Below are positions 1 to 9,132 of a DNA stretch of 64,000 bases, piece by piece. Source of the DNA: Rugamonas sp. A1-17. Lineage in GTDB: Bacteria; Pseudomonadota; Gammaproteobacteria; Burkholderiales; Burkholderiaceae_D. The translations under genes were made by a program, and so were the position numbers. Below the pieces are notes generated by a model, which saw only the letters and a program-made list of their open reading frames with translations, was not told where the DNA came from and did not search any database. Where the stretch lies: contig JAJLPB010000002.1 in assembly GCA_025548565.1 (NCBI GenBank), positions 1 through 64,000 of the forward strand, read 5' to 3'. Numbering within the stretch: the first letter of the stretch is position 1; every line of letters starts with the position of its first letter.

Positions 1-3000
1 GGCCAGGAAAATGGACTTGGCCCGGGTCGCCTCCTCGGCCCGGGCGCGCGCGGCCTGGGCTTGCTGGAACAGCAGCGCGTTGTGCAGCGCCGCGCCCAGG
101 TGGGCGGCGATGGTCTCGAGCAGGCGCTGGTCGCTGGCCTTGTAGGCGCCGCTGCCCACGCTCTGCACCGAGACCGCGCCCTGCGCCACGCCGCTGGCGA
201 CGATCGGCACGCACAGGCAGGACAGCACCGGCGGCCCCGCCGGCCGGCCGGCCAGCTCGGCGGCGGGGACGGCCTGCTCGCCCTGGATCAGCACGCCCTC
301 GCCGGCCTCGATCACGCGGCTGCTCAGGCCCTCGCCGTGGCGCAGCGGCGCGATGACGGCGCCGTCGGCGTACGGGAAATGCAGCATGCCGCTGTCGCGC
401 TCGAGCAGGGCGATGTAGGTGATGTCGGCGTGGAACAGGCGGCGCAGCTGCTCGCCGACCGCGGCGATCAGTTGATCGAGGTCGAGCTTGCCGGCCAGGA
501 TGTGGGCCACCGCGTTGACCGCCGCCAGTTCGGCGTTGCGCTCGCTGGCCTCGCGGTGCTGGCGCTCGGCCTCGCCGCGCTGGAACTCGGCCAGCGCCTT
601 CTGCTGCAGCGCGTCGTCGGTGCGGCTGGCCACCTCGCGCTCGAGCGCCTTGCGCTGCGCCGCCAGCTGCCAGGTGCGCAGCCGGTAGGCCGCGTACAGC
701 AGGCCGGCCGCCAGCAGCGCCACGGCCGCGCGGAACCACCAGGTCTGGTACCACCACGGCAGCACCGTCACCGGTATCCGCAGCCCCCGCTCGTTCCACA
801 CGCCCTGCCGGTTCGAGCCGCGGATGGCCAGCAGGTACTGGCCGGGCGGCAGATTGGTGTACGACGCCAGCCGGTGCGTGGCGTCGACCGCGATCCAGTC
901 GCGGTCGTAGCCCTCCAGGCGGTAGGCGTAGCGGTTCAGTTCGGGCGCCGTGAAGTCCAGCGCGGCGAAGCCCAGCGCGAAGCTGTTGGCCCCGGCCTGC
1001 ACCAGCAGCGTGGCCGGCGCCGGGCCGTTGTAGCGGCCGGGCGGCGCCGGCTGGCCGCCGAGGCGCACCTCGGTCACCACCACCGGCGGCGTCCAGCGCC
1101 AGGGCTGGTGCAGTTCCGGCCGCACCACCGTGACGCCGCCGGTGCCGCCGAACGCCAGCTCGCCGCCGATCGCCACGCCCGAGCCTATCCAGTACGGCGC
1201 GTAGCGCACGCCCTCGGGCCGGCCCAATACGCTGATCGCGAAGCTGGCCGGATCGATCACCACGATGCCGCTGTCGGTGCTGGCCCAGACCCGCCCCTGG
1301 CGGTCTTCCAGCACGGCGTTGATGTTGGTGTCCGGCATGCCCTGGGCCAGGCCCAGGCGGCGCACGCGGCGCCAGCCGCCGCCGGCCCGCGCCTCCATCA
1401 CGTCGATGCCGGTGCCGTTGCCCACCCACAGCCGGCCGCGCCGGTCGGTGTACAGCGCGGCGATGTATTCGTGCGACAGCGCGGCCGGGTTGGCCGGGTT
1501 GGCCGGGTCCGCGCGCAGGCGCTCGAGCACGGCGCCGCTGGCCCGGTCCACCCGGTTCAGGCCGTTGGTGGTGCCGACCCACAGCGTGGCGCCCGGTCCG
1601 TCCGCCAGCACGGACACGTTCTGCGCGCTCAGGCCCTGCACGTGACGCAGCAGTTCCAGCCCGGCGCCGGCGCGGTAGCGCGCCTGGTACAGGCCGTCGG
1701 AGCTGGTGCCGATCCACAGGCTGTCGCCGCCGCCGGCCAGCGCGCGCACGTACAGATGCGCGTCCAACCACGGCGCCGCCATCCGCCGCAGGCGCTGGCC
1801 GCGCCGGTCGCCGCGGTACAGGCCGGAGGCGGCCGCCAGCCACAAATCGCCATCGGCCCCTCCCAGCATCGCCGACACGGCCGCGGGCGGCGCCCGGCCG
1901 TCCGGGCGCCAGGGGCCCGCCCGCCCGGCGCCGGCCTCGATCAGGTCGACGCCGGCGCGCTGCTGGCGCGCCCACAGCAGGCCGGCGCCGGAGGCGGCCA
2001 GGCTCATCGGTTCGCTGCCGCTCAGGCCCGGCTCGCCCTCGCGCCGCTGGCCGATGGACACGGCGGCCTGGCGCGGCGGGTATTGCTGCACCCCGTCGCC
2101 CAGCGTCATCCAGACCGCGCCCGCGCGGTCGCGGAACACCCGGCCGCCGGACAGCTCCTCCCCGCTCCGCCCCGGATGCACCCGGCGCAGCAGCCGGCCG
2201 CTGGCGCCGTCCACCACCACCGCGCTGCTGTTGTCCGAGCTGAGCCAGATCTCGCCGTCCGGGCCTTCGGCGATACCGGTGACCCCGCCGACTTTGACGC
2301 CGCCCGGCTCGCCGCCGCCGAACGGGCTGATCTTGCCGGTGCGCGGATCGCGCACCCACACGGCGCCGTCCCGCGCGGCCAGCCACAGCTTGCCGTCGCT
2401 GGCCGCGAACACCACGTACACGCCGGGCGCCGGGTCGCGCGCGGGCAGCGGCACGCGCGTGAAGGCCCCGGCCGCCGGATCGAGCCGCGCCAGCCCCTTC
2501 CACGTGCCCACCCACAGCGTGCCGCCGGCGTCGCGGCACAGGGCCTTGACCAAACTGCTCGGCAGGCTGCCGGGGTCGCCCTCGACATGGCGGAAATGGA
2601 CGATCCGCACCTGCGCCGGCTGGTCGACGCCGCTCAGGTGATCGAGGCCGTTGTCGGTGCCCACCCACAGGCCGCCGTCGCCGTCGTCGAGGACCGCCGG
2701 CACCGAGCCGCTGGACAGGCCGACGCTGGCGCTGTTGTAGCGCACGAAGCGGTCGGTGGCGGGGTCGTAGCGCGCCAGGCCGCCGCTGGCCGTGCCCGCC
2801 CACAACCGGCCGCGGCGGTCCGCGTGCACGGTGCGCACGTAGTTGTCCGGCAGCGTGCGGGGATCGTCGGGGTCGAACAGGTAGTTGTAGAAGCGGTAGC
2901 CGTCCCAGCGCGCCAGGCCGCCCTGCGTGCCCACCCACAGGAAGCCGTCGCCGTCCTGGCTGATGGCCGTGACGGTGACGTTGGACAGGCCCTGCTGCGC

Positions 3001-3120
3001 GCCGATACTGGGCAATCCCGGCTGCGCCAGCCGGGACCAGCGCGCGGGCGGCGCCGGTCGCGCCGCGCCGGCCAGCAGCGCGGCGGCCAGGCAGGCCGCG
3101 AACGCCGCCGGCCGCTTCAT
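1..3120 (-). CDS. Two-component propeller sensor histidine kinase, 3' end outside window
   Basis: The reading frame is open from the ATG at 3120 to the window edge (1040 codons). After a short signal peptide come repeated WVGT/LW-type propeller blades (two-component regulator propeller), a Y_Y_Y-like domain, one membrane helix near residue 790, a coiled coil and a GAF domain (about residues 870-1015). The last visible residues lead into what is normally the HisKA box, so a kinase core probably lies outside. Family knowledge says the periplasmic propeller senses a ligand, often a carbohydrate, and signals through the membrane to the cytoplasmic kinase. The start overlaps the stop of the upstream REC-kinase gene as ATGA, which implies translational coupling. 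The ligand is unknown. Confidence 0.85.
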   Translation of the reverse strand, partial: MKRPAAFAACLAAALLAGAARPAPPARWSRLAQPGLPSIGAQQGLSNVTVTAISQDGDGFLWVGTQGGLARWDGYRFYNYLFDPDDPRTLPDNYVRTVHADRRGRLWAGTASGGLARYDPATDRFVRYNSASVGLSSGSVPAVLDDGDGGLWVGTDNGLDHLSGVDQPAQVRIVHFRHVEGDPGSLPSSLVKALCRDAGGTLWVGTWKGLARLDPAAGAFTRVPLPARDPAPGVYVVFAASDGKLWLAARDGAVWVRDPRTGKISPFGGGEPGGVKVGGVTGIAEGPDGEIWLSSDNSSAVVVDGASGRLLRRVHPGRSGEELSGGRVFRDRAGAVWMTLGDGVQQYPPRQAAVSIGQRREGEPGLSGSEPMSLAASGAGLLWARQQRAGVDLIEAGAGRAGPWRPDGRAPPAAVSAMLGGADGDLWLAAASGLYRGDRRGQRLRRMAAPWLDAHLYVRALAGGGDSLWIGTSSDGLYQARYRAGAGLELLRHVQGLSAQNVSVLADGPGATLWVGTTNGLNRVDRASGAVLERLRADPANPANPAALSHEYIAALYTDRRGRLWVGNGTGIDVMEARAGGGWRRVRRLGLAQGMPDTNINAVLEDRQGRVWASTDSGIVVIDPASFAISVLGRPEGVRYAPYWIGSGVAIGGELAFGGTGGVTVVRPELHQPWRWTPPVVVTEVRLGGQPAPPGRYNGPAPATLLVQAGANSFALGFAALDFTAPELNRYAYRLEGYDRDWIAVDATHRLASYTNLPPGQYLLAIRGSNRQGVWNERGLRIPVTVLPWWYQTWWFRAAVALLAAGLLYAAYRLRTWQLAAQRKALEREVASRTDDALQQKALAEFQRGEAERQHREASERNAELAAVNAVAHILAGKLDLDQLIAAVGEQLRRLFHADITYIALLERDSGMLHFPYADGAVIAPLRHGEGLSSRVIEAGEGVLIQGEQAVPAAELAGRPAGPPVLSCLCVPIVASGVAQGAVSVQSVGSGAYKASDQRLLETIAAHLGAALHNALLFQQAQAARARAEEATRAKSIFLA

Positions 3121-4280
3121 GACGGCGCCAGCGGCAGGAGCACCGCCACGCGGGTGCCGCCGCCCGGCAGCGCGCCGACCGTCAGCTCGCCGTTCAGGCT
3201 CAGCACGCGCTCGCGGATGCCCAGCAGGCCGAACGCCTGCGGCCGCACCCGGGCCGGATCGAAGCCGCCGCCGTTGTCGTCGATGCGCAGCTCGCAGCTG
3301 CCGCCGCCGCAGCACAGCGACACCGCGGCCTCGCTGGCGCCGGCGTGGCGCGCCACATTGGTCAGCGACTCCTGGACGATGCGGAACACCGCGATGGCCT
3401 GCTGCTCGTCCAGCCGCTCCTCCAGTGCCAGCACCAGGCTGCAATCGATGCCGCTGTGCCGGCGCAGCTCGTCGACCAGCCATTCCAGCGCCGAGCCGAT
3501 GCCCAGCTCCAGCACCGCCGGATGCAGCGTGGTGGCGACGTTGCGCACCACGCCGATGGAACGGTCGACCAGCTCGGTGATGTTGCGCACCTGCTCGTTC
3601 AAGCCCGGCACGTCGGCGCCGTAGCGCACCCGCAACAGCCCGGCCTGCATGCGCAGCGCGGTCAGCGACTGGCCCAGCTCGTCGTGCAGTTCGCGCGCGA
3701 TGCGCTTGCGCTCGTCCTCGCGCACGCTCTCGCGGTGCTGGCCCAGCTCGCGCAGCTCGGCGGTGCGCTGGGCCACCTGCTGCTCCAGGCTGTCCCGGTA
3801 TTGCTGCAGCACGCGCTCGGCCTCGCGCCGCTCGCGGTTTTCGCTGGCCAGCAGCGCGTTCTGGCTGGCCAGCCGCGCCTGCATCGCGGACAGGCGCAGG
3901 TGGGCGGTCACCCGCGCCAGCATTTCCTCGGCCCGCAGCGGCTTGGTCACATAGTCGACCGCGCCGGCGCGAAAGCCGGCCAGCTTGTCGGCCGTGTCGT
4001 TGAGGGCGGTCATGAAGATCACCGGCACGGCGGCGATCGGCGCGGCGTCGGCCTTCAGGCGCCGGCACACCTCGAAGCCGTCGATGCCGGGCAACATCAC
4101 GTCCAGCAGGATCAGGTCGGGCGGCGCGAACGCGACCCGCCGCAGCGCCTCGTCGCCGCTGTGCGCGACCGACAGCCGCAGGCCCTGCGCCCGCAGCACG
4201 CCCACCGCCAGCGCCAGGTTGGCCTGGTTGTCGTCGACGATCAGGATGGTGCGGTCACGTAAATCGGCGGACATCGTCAT
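3117..4280 (-). CDS. Response-regulator receiver / HisKA_3 histidine kinase hybrid
   Basis: The 387-residue soluble protein has an N-terminal receiver domain with intact acidic pair, phospho-acceptor Asp (LILLDVMLPGIDG) and Lys (KPL). A coiled coil follows, then a NarX/DegS-type HisKA_3 box (ERKRIARELHDELGQ) with its His, and an HATPase_c domain with N box (QESLTNVARHA) and G boxes (DDNGGGFD, GLLGIRERV). HisKA_3 kinases normally phosphorylate NarL/FixJ-type regulators, and none is encoded here. The ATG at 4280 has GGGGAG upstream, whereas an in-frame extension to 4364 has no good ribosome site. It starts one base after the stop of the GGDEF-EAL gene and overlaps the next kinase, so the three form one operon. 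Confidence 0.88.
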   Translation of the reverse strand: MTMSADLRDRTILIVDDNQANLALAVGVLRAQGLRLSVAHSGDEALRRVAFAPPDLILLDVMLPGIDGFEVCRRLKADAAPIAAVPVIFMTALNDTADKLAGFRAGAVDYVTKPLRAEEMLARVTAHLRLSAMQARLASQNALLASENRERREAERVLQQYRDSLEQQVAQRTAELRELGQHRESVREDERKRIARELHDELGQSLTALRMQAGLLRVRYGADVPGLNEQVRNITELVDRSIGVVRNVATTLHPAVLELGIGSALEWLVDELRRHSGIDCSLVLALEERLDEQQAIAVFRIVQESLTNVARHAGASEAAVSLCCGGGSCELRIDDNGGGFDPARVRPQAFGLLGIRERVLSLNGELTVGALPGGGTRVAVLLPLAPS

Positions 4281-4281
4281 G

Positions 4282-6588
4282 CTAGGCTCCCCGCGAGCGC
4301 CGCAGCGTCGCCATATACATGCTACCAGACAACTGCCGCGTTTCGCCGCTTGCCGCCTCCGCACCGTCGGCCGGCGGCCACGCTGGGCGGCCGCGCAGGG
4401 ACAGATAGGTGGTCATCTCGGCCACCGCCAGCGGCCGGCTGTAGAAGAAGCCCTGCACCTCGTCGCACCGCTGGGTGCGCAGGAAATCGAGCTGGCCGGC
4501 CGTCTCCACGCCCTCGGCGATCACCTTCAGGCCCAGCGTGTGCGCCATCGCGATGACGGCGCGCACGATGGCGCCGTCGTTGCGGTCGTCCGGCAGGCCG
4601 GCCACGAAGGAGCGGTCGATCTTCAGGTAGTCCAGCGGGAAGCTCTTCAGGTAGCTGAGCGAGGAATAGCCGGTGCCGAAGTCGTCCACCGCCAGCCGCA
4701 CGCCGAGCGACTTGAGCGCGGCCAGCGTGCGCTGGGTGCGCCTGGCGTCGTGCATCAGCATGCTCTCGGTCAGCTCCAGCTCCAGCAGCTCGGGCGGCAG
4801 GCCGCTGGCCGCCAGCGCCGTCTCGACCACGCGCACCAGGTCGGCGTCGCGGAACTGGCGCGCCGACAGGTTGACGGCGACCGGCAGCGCGTGGCCGAAG
4901 CGGCGCCGCCAGTGCTCCGCCTGCTGGCAGGCCTGGTGCAGCACCCAGGCACCGATCTGCAGGATCAGGCCGTTCTGTTCGGCCAGCGGGATGAATTCGG
5001 CCGGACCCACCGCGCCGCGCCGCTTGCTGTGCCAGCGCAGCAGCGCCTCCATGCCGGCCGCGGCGCCGTCGACCAGGTTGGCGCGCGGCTGGTAGTGCAA
5101 GGACAGCTCGGCCTGGCGGATGGCGTAGCGCAGCGCGTTGCCGATCTCCACCCGGCGCCGGGTGCTGCTGTTCATCTCGGTGGTAAACAGCTGGTAGCGG
5201 CCGCCGCCCTCGGCCTTGGCGCGGTACATCGCGGCGTCGGCGTTGCACAGCAGGGTGTCGGCGTCGCGGCCGTCGCGCGGCGACTGGGCGACGCCGATGC
5301 TGCAGGCCAGCGCCAGTTCGTAGTCGTCGATCTCGAACGGCCTGGCCAGCTGGCGCAGCAGGCCCCGCGCCAGGCGCGCCGCGGCGTCGCCGCCGCCTTC
5401 GACCAGGATGGCGAACTCGTCGCCGCCGATGCGCGCCACCGCGTCGACGTCGCCCACCGCCTGGTCCAGCGCGGCGGCGCAGCGCACCAGCAGGCGGTCG
5501 CCCAGCGCGCGGCCGAGGCCGTCATTGAGGTCGCGGAAATGGTCCAGCCCGAGCAACAGCACGGCCACCTCGCCGCCGTGCGCCTCGGCGCGGGCCAGCG
5601 CCAGCGACAGATGGTCGCGGAAGCTGAGCCGGTTGGGCAGCGCGGTCAGCGGATCGCGCCGCGCCAGGAAGTTGAGCTGGGCCTGGTAATCGTGCAGCCG
5701 GGTGACGTCGCGGCCGATGCCGACCAGGCGGCAGCCGGCGCGGCCGGGCATGCTCGAGCGCACCATCGTCACATGCAGGATGCGGCGGCCGGCGCCCGGC
5801 TCCAGCGGCAGTTCCTCGTCCACCGTCTCGCCGTGCTCGGCGCAGCGCTGGCAGGCCGCCTGCCAGCGCGCGCCGGCTGCGGCGCCGAACAGCTGCGACA
5901 CCCGCTGGCCGGGAATGGCGGCGGCCGGCATGCCGGCCAGGCGGGCGAAGGCCGGATTGACCTGCACGTAGCGGAACTGGCCGTCCTCGCCGCCCTCGAT
6001 CAGGTACAGGGCGTCGGCCACATAATCGAAAATCTCCTGGTAGCCCAGCGTGCTGGCCGCCAGCGCCAGCTCGGCCGCGTAGCGCTCGGCCAGCTCGAAC
6101 TGCAGGCGGCGGTTGTTTTCCCTGAGTTCGGCGGTGCGCGCCTCGACCGCCTCGTGGACGCCGCGGCGCAGCAGGCGCAACTGCAGCTGCGCGTCCACCC
6201 TGGCCGCCAGCTCGTCCATCCGCAGGGGCTTGCTCACGCAGTCGACCGCGCCCAGCGCCAGCGCCGCGCGCTGGCTGGCCGCGTCCTGGCGGCCGGCCAT
6301 GAAGATCACCGGGATCTGCGCGGTGCCGGCGCCCGCCTTCAGCTGCCGGCACACTTCCAGGCCGTCCATGTCCGCCAGCGCCGCGCCCAGCAGGATCAGG
6401 TCGGGCTGGACCGCGTCGACCCGCGCCAGCGCCTCGGCGCCGTCGCGGACCAGCACCGGGCGGTAGCCAAGCGCGATCAGACGGTCGATCACGACAGCCA
6501 GCTTGGCCGGCTGCCCGTCCACGATCAGGATCGTATTACATGGATGGGCCGGCGCGACCCTCGTCCCGCCGGTAACTGCCTTCCTCAT
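4282..6588 (-). CDS. Degenerate receiver-PAS-GGDEF-EAL cyclic-di-GMP protein
   Basis: Domains in order are a receiver (residues 20-140), a PAS fold (about 200-300), GGDEF (about 330-490) and EAL (about 510-750). The GGDEF signature is IGGDEF. The EAL domain keeps EALLRW, the DDFGTGYSS loop and AEGVET, so both turnover domains look capable of activity. No RxxD inhibition site precedes GGDEF. The receiver is abnormal: the phospho-acceptor Asp is Gly (LILLGAALADMDG), the acidic pair is Asp-Gly and the switch Thr is Ala, although the Lys remains. It probably cannot be phosphorylated. A GTG lies directly before the ATG chosen. First gene of the three-gene signalling operon. Confidence 0.88.
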   Translation of the reverse strand: MRKAVTGGTRVAPAHPCNTILIVDGQPAKLAVVIDRLIALGYRPVLVRDGAEALARVDAVQPDLILLGAALADMDGLEVCRQLKAGAGTAQIPVIFMAGRQDAASQRAALALGAVDCVSKPLRMDELAARVDAQLQLRLLRRGVHEAVEARTAELRENNRRLQFELAERYAAELALAASTLGYQEIFDYVADALYLIEGGEDGQFRYVQVNPAFARLAGMPAAAIPGQRVSQLFGAAAGARWQAACQRCAEHGETVDEELPLEPGAGRRILHVTMVRSSMPGRAGCRLVGIGRDVTRLHDYQAQLNFLARRDPLTALPNRLSFRDHLSLALARAEAHGGEVAVLLLGLDHFRDLNDGLGRALGDRLLVRCAAALDQAVGDVDAVARIGGDEFAILVEGGGDAAARLARGLLRQLARPFEIDDYELALACSIGVAQSPRDGRDADTLLCNADAAMYRAKAEGGGRYQLFTTEMNSSTRRRVEIGNALRYAIRQAELSLHYQPRANLVDGAAAGMEALLRWHSKRRGAVGPAEFIPLAEQNGLILQIGAWVLHQACQQAEHWRRRFGHALPVAVNLSARQFRDADLVRVVETALAASGLPPELLELELTESMLMHDARRTQRTLAALKSLGVRLAVDDFGTGYSSLSYLKSFPLDYLKIDRSFVAGLPDDRNDGAIVRAVIAMAHTLGLKVIAEGVETAGQLDFLRTQRCDEVQGFFYSRPLAVAEMTTYLSLRGRPAWPPADGAEAASGETRQLSGSMYMATLRRSRGA

Positions 6589-6699
6589 CACGGTGCTTTC
6601 AATTTAATGCCGATGGCGGTGACGCCAGCATCGCACGCCGCCGGTTACTTGGCCATCGGGCAATCTTGAAGCCAGTGTAAGACCGGCGGACAGCCGGGG

Positions 6700-7305
6700 T
6701 CAGGAAATCCCGACGCGGCGGCGGGCCAGCCAGCCCAGGCCGGCCAGGCCGGCCAGCAGCATCGCATAGGTGGAGGGCTCGGGCACGGCGGCGGTGATCG
6801 TCACCTGCTCCAGGAAGGCGCCGCGATTGTCGCCGCCGCGGTTGTGGAAGCTGAAGTCGTACACGCCGGCGCTGCCGGGGGTAAAGGTCATGGTCTTGGT
6901 CGACAGCGGCGCGTCCTGGGCGATCACAAAGGTCTGCTGCGTCCCGCCGAAGCTGACGTCGACGGTGTCCGAGCCCCAGCGGCGCTGGTTGCCGGCGATC
7001 TCGAAACTCATGGTGTAGGTGGTGCCGGCCTGCAGGCGGATACTGTTGCTGAACACGCCGGCCTTGAGGCTGCTGCCGTCCAGGTCGATGTAATGGCCGT
7101 TGCCGGGCAGCTCGTTGTGCACGAAGCCCTGGCCGTCGACGTCGACCGTGCCGTTGGCCACGTGCCAGCCGTTGACGAAGGCGGTGACGTTGTCGCCGGT
7201 GTGGTCGCCGTCGAAATTGTCCGAGAACAGCGTGACGACGGCCGCCTGGGAGGCGGTGCAGGCGGCCAGCAGAGTGGCGGCGGCGCAGAACTTACGTATA
7301 GACAT
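6700..7305 (-). CDS. PEP-CTERM sorting domain protein
   Basis: A protein of about 200 residues with an N-terminal signal peptide (MSIRKFCAAATLLAAC... ASQA), a beta-rich middle resembling a galactose-binding-like jelly roll, and a C-terminal PEP-CTERM tail (VPEPSTYAML, hydrophobic helix, RRR). Family knowledge: such tails are recognised by an exosortase, which processes the protein at the envelope, often with exopolysaccharide. No exosortase gene is in the window. The ATG at 7305 follows an AGGA box; a TTG 18 bases upstream is less likely. A palindrome at 7396-7411 sits about 100 bp upstream. Function beyond surface sorting is unknown. Confidence 0.85.
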   Translation of the reverse strand: MSIRKFCAAATLLAACTASQAAVVTLFSDNFDGDHTGDNVTAFVNGWHVANGTVDVDGQGFVHNELPGNGHYIDLDGSSLKAGVFSNSIRLQAGTTYTMSFEIAGNQRRWGSDTVDVSFGGTQQTFVIAQDAPLSTKTMTFTPGSAGVYDFSFHNRGGDNRGAFLEQVTITAAVPEPSTYAMLLAGLAGLGWLARRRVGIS

Positions 7306-7395
7306 GAGGTATCCTGTATTCAAAAGGTAATTAAAGTTACCATTTGATAATACCAGTCTGCCGCCGGATCGCTATCGGGCAGGGATGATCCTGCC

Positions 7396-7411
7396 GTAGG
7401 GATTTCCCTAC
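7396..7411. promoter_or_regulatory. GTAGGGA-N2-TCCCTAC palindrome upstream of PEP-CTERM gene
   Basis: Perfect 7-base arms separated by TT, centred about 98 bp upstream of the PEP-CTERM start codon. A near-identical site (12173-12186) lies at the same distance from the diguanylate cyclase gene, and a half-site (7965-7976) lies about 95 bp before the Cache gene. Two-fold sites of this size suit a NarL/FixJ-type dimer, but the binding protein is not identified. Confidence 0.5.
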
Positions 7412-7417
7412 CCCGCG

Positions 7418-7873
7418 CTACTTGCCTTTATAGATGCCGGCTTCCAGGATGATGTCGCCGTGCTTGACGAAGTAGGTCGACTTCTTCTCGATCTCGCCGG
7501 TGTTCGGGTTGTTGTAGCGGTAATCCACCCAGCCCTTGCCCTTGGCCGCGGCCTGGTCGATGATCTCCTTGCGGAACAGCTTGCCGTCGGCGTCGGGCAG
7601 CACCACCATGTTCTTGCCCACCAGCTTGGGATTGGTCGGATGGGCCAGCTGGGTGCCGTCCAGCGCCCGCACCGTCAGGTAGGTGGTGTCGTTGACGAAC
7701 TCGGGGTTCTTGGCGTTGACCTCCTTGATCAGGGCCTCCTTGCCGTTCTTCTGCAGATAGGCGGCGCCCTTGTCCACCATCGCGACGGCGGCGGCGGTGT
7801 TGTCGGCGGCACGTGCCGGCGCGCAGGCCAGCGCGGCGGTGGCAAGCAACAGGGTGGTGATGGTATTTTTCAT
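7418..7873 (-). CDS. Periplasmic single-Cache-domain protein
   Basis: A 151-residue protein with a cleavable signal peptide (about residues 1-22, ending ARA). The rest is one small Cache-like sensor module: a long helix, then a beta sheet with GKGWVDYRYNNPNTGEIEKKSTYF, the pattern of single-Cache domains normally found outside chemoreceptors and kinases. Here it stands alone without membrane or output domains, so it may bind a small ligand and present it to another protein. It lies between the PEP-CTERM gene and an AraC regulator, all on the minus strand. A degenerate half of the GGGA-N2-TCCC site occurs about 95 bp upstream. No partner can be named. Confidence 0.75.
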   Translation of the reverse strand: MKNTITTLLLATAALACAPARAADNTAAAVAMVDKGAAYLQKNGKEALIKEVNAKNPEFVNDTTYLTVRALDGTQLAHPTNPKLVGKNMVVLPDADGKLFRKEIIDQAAAKGKGWVDYRYNNPNTGEIEKKSTYFVKHGDIILEAGIYKGK

Positions 7874-7989
7874 GGCGCGTCTCCGAAAGAATGATTGCGC
7901 CGCTGCGTCGGCGGCCGCCCCACTATAGCAGTTCCCCGGCCGCCACCGTTGGGCTCCCCGCTACGTAGTTTCCCTCATCGCGCGCCCGC

Positions 7990-8907
7990 TCAACCGGCCG
8001 CCGCCCGCCGGTAACTGCTGATGTCCCGCAGCGGCGGCGCGCCGAACAGCCGGTTGTATTCGCGGTTGAACTGGGACGGGCTTTCATAGCCCACCTCGAA
8101 CGCGGCGGTGGCCGCCTCCAGCCCCTCCTCCAGCATCAGGCGGCGCGCCTCCTGCAGCCGCAGCTGCTTCTGGAACTGCAGCGGGCTGAGCGCCGTCATC
8201 GAGCGGAAGTGCTGGTAGAACGCCGAAGAGCTCATGCACACGCGCGCCGCCAGCTCGTCGATCGAGACGGCCGACCTGAAGTGCGCCGACAGCCAGCCTA
8301 TCGCCTGCGCGATCTGATGCGTCCTGGTGCCGGCCGAGACCATCTGCCGCAGGCGGTCGCCCTGCTCGCCGACCAGCAGCCGGTAGAGGATCTCGCGCTG
8401 GATCAGCGGCGCCATGATGGGGATGTCGCGCGCCTCGGCGGCCAGGTCGATCAGCCGCTGGAACGCGCCCAGCAGCGCCACGTTGGTCAGTCCGGTGGCC
8501 ATCCCGCGCCGGGGCGCCTGCGCGGGCGCCGGCGGCAGCCGGCTGTCGAGCACCAGTTGCGCGAGCTCGCGCTGGTCCAGCCGCAGGGCCAGCCCGAGAT
8601 ACGGCGTCTCCGCACTGGCTTCGAGGATGTGCACCACGCCGGGCATGTGCAGCGACGAGACCAGGTAGTTGTTGGCGTCGTAGACATACGAGTCCTCGCC
8701 GAGGAAGACCCGCTTGCGCCCCTGCGCCACCAGGCAAATACTGGGTTCGTACATGCAGCTCTGCGGCTCGGTCGGTGTGTCCTGCCGAAACATCATCAGG
8801 CCGGGAATGGCGCCGGCGGCCTGCCCGCCCCTGTCCAGCACCCGGTTGATGCTGCGCGCCAGCGCCTTGAGCGCCTGCCGGCCCTCTCCAGTCTCGTCCG
8901 TCCTCAC
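7990..8907 (-). CDS. AraC-family transcriptional regulator (AraC_N type)
   Basis: An AraC_N-like ligand/dimerisation domain (about residues 30-190, with a LVAQGRKRVFLGEDSYVYD cupin stretch) is followed by a double helix-turn-helix (SIDELAARVCMSSSAFYQHFRSMT and EVGYESPSQFNREYNRLFG). This subgroup usually controls nearby oxidoreductase or stress genes, and no such gene is adjacent. The start is uncertain: a GTG at 8907 has GGGAG six bases upstream and gives about 305 residues, normal for the group; an ATG at 8943 and a TTG at 8988 lack a visible ribosome site. Effector unknown. Confidence 0.83.
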   Translation of the reverse strand: MRTDETGEGRQALKALARSINRVLDRGGQAAGAIPGLMMFRQDTPTEPQSCMYEPSICLVAQGRKRVFLGEDSYVYDANNYLVSSLHMPGVVHILEASAETPYLGLALRLDQRELAQLVLDSRLPPAPAQAPRRGMATGLTNVALLGAFQRLIDLAAEARDIPIMAPLIQREILYRLLVGEQGDRLRQMVSAGTRTHQIAQAIGWLSAHFRSAVSIDELAARVCMSSSAFYQHFRSMTALSPLQFQKQLRLQEARRLMLEEGLEAATAAFEVGYESPSQFNREYNRLFGAPPLRDISSYRRAAAG

Positions 8908-9132
8908 CGCCCGCTCCCGCCAAATAGTCACAGCGGCCAGCATAGCGCGAAACGCGCCAGCCGGGAGGCCGGCCGGAGGATCAGGCAAGAATTGGCGACA
9001 GTCAGGCTATCGGCCGCCGCGCCGCAGGGGGGCAGTGTGCCCCCCCTTCAATCATCGTTCAAGGCCCACCGATGCCAGTCAACACGTCCAATACCGCTTC
9101 GTGATCGACATGGCCGCGCTGCGGGCGGCTGG

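Noticed and set aside
61..3624. A 1187-codon plus-strand open frame opposite the propeller kinase
   Set aside because: It is Arg/Ala/Gln/His-rich with no domain pattern and mirrors the codon bias of the minus-strand gene, which has clear propeller and GAF motifs.
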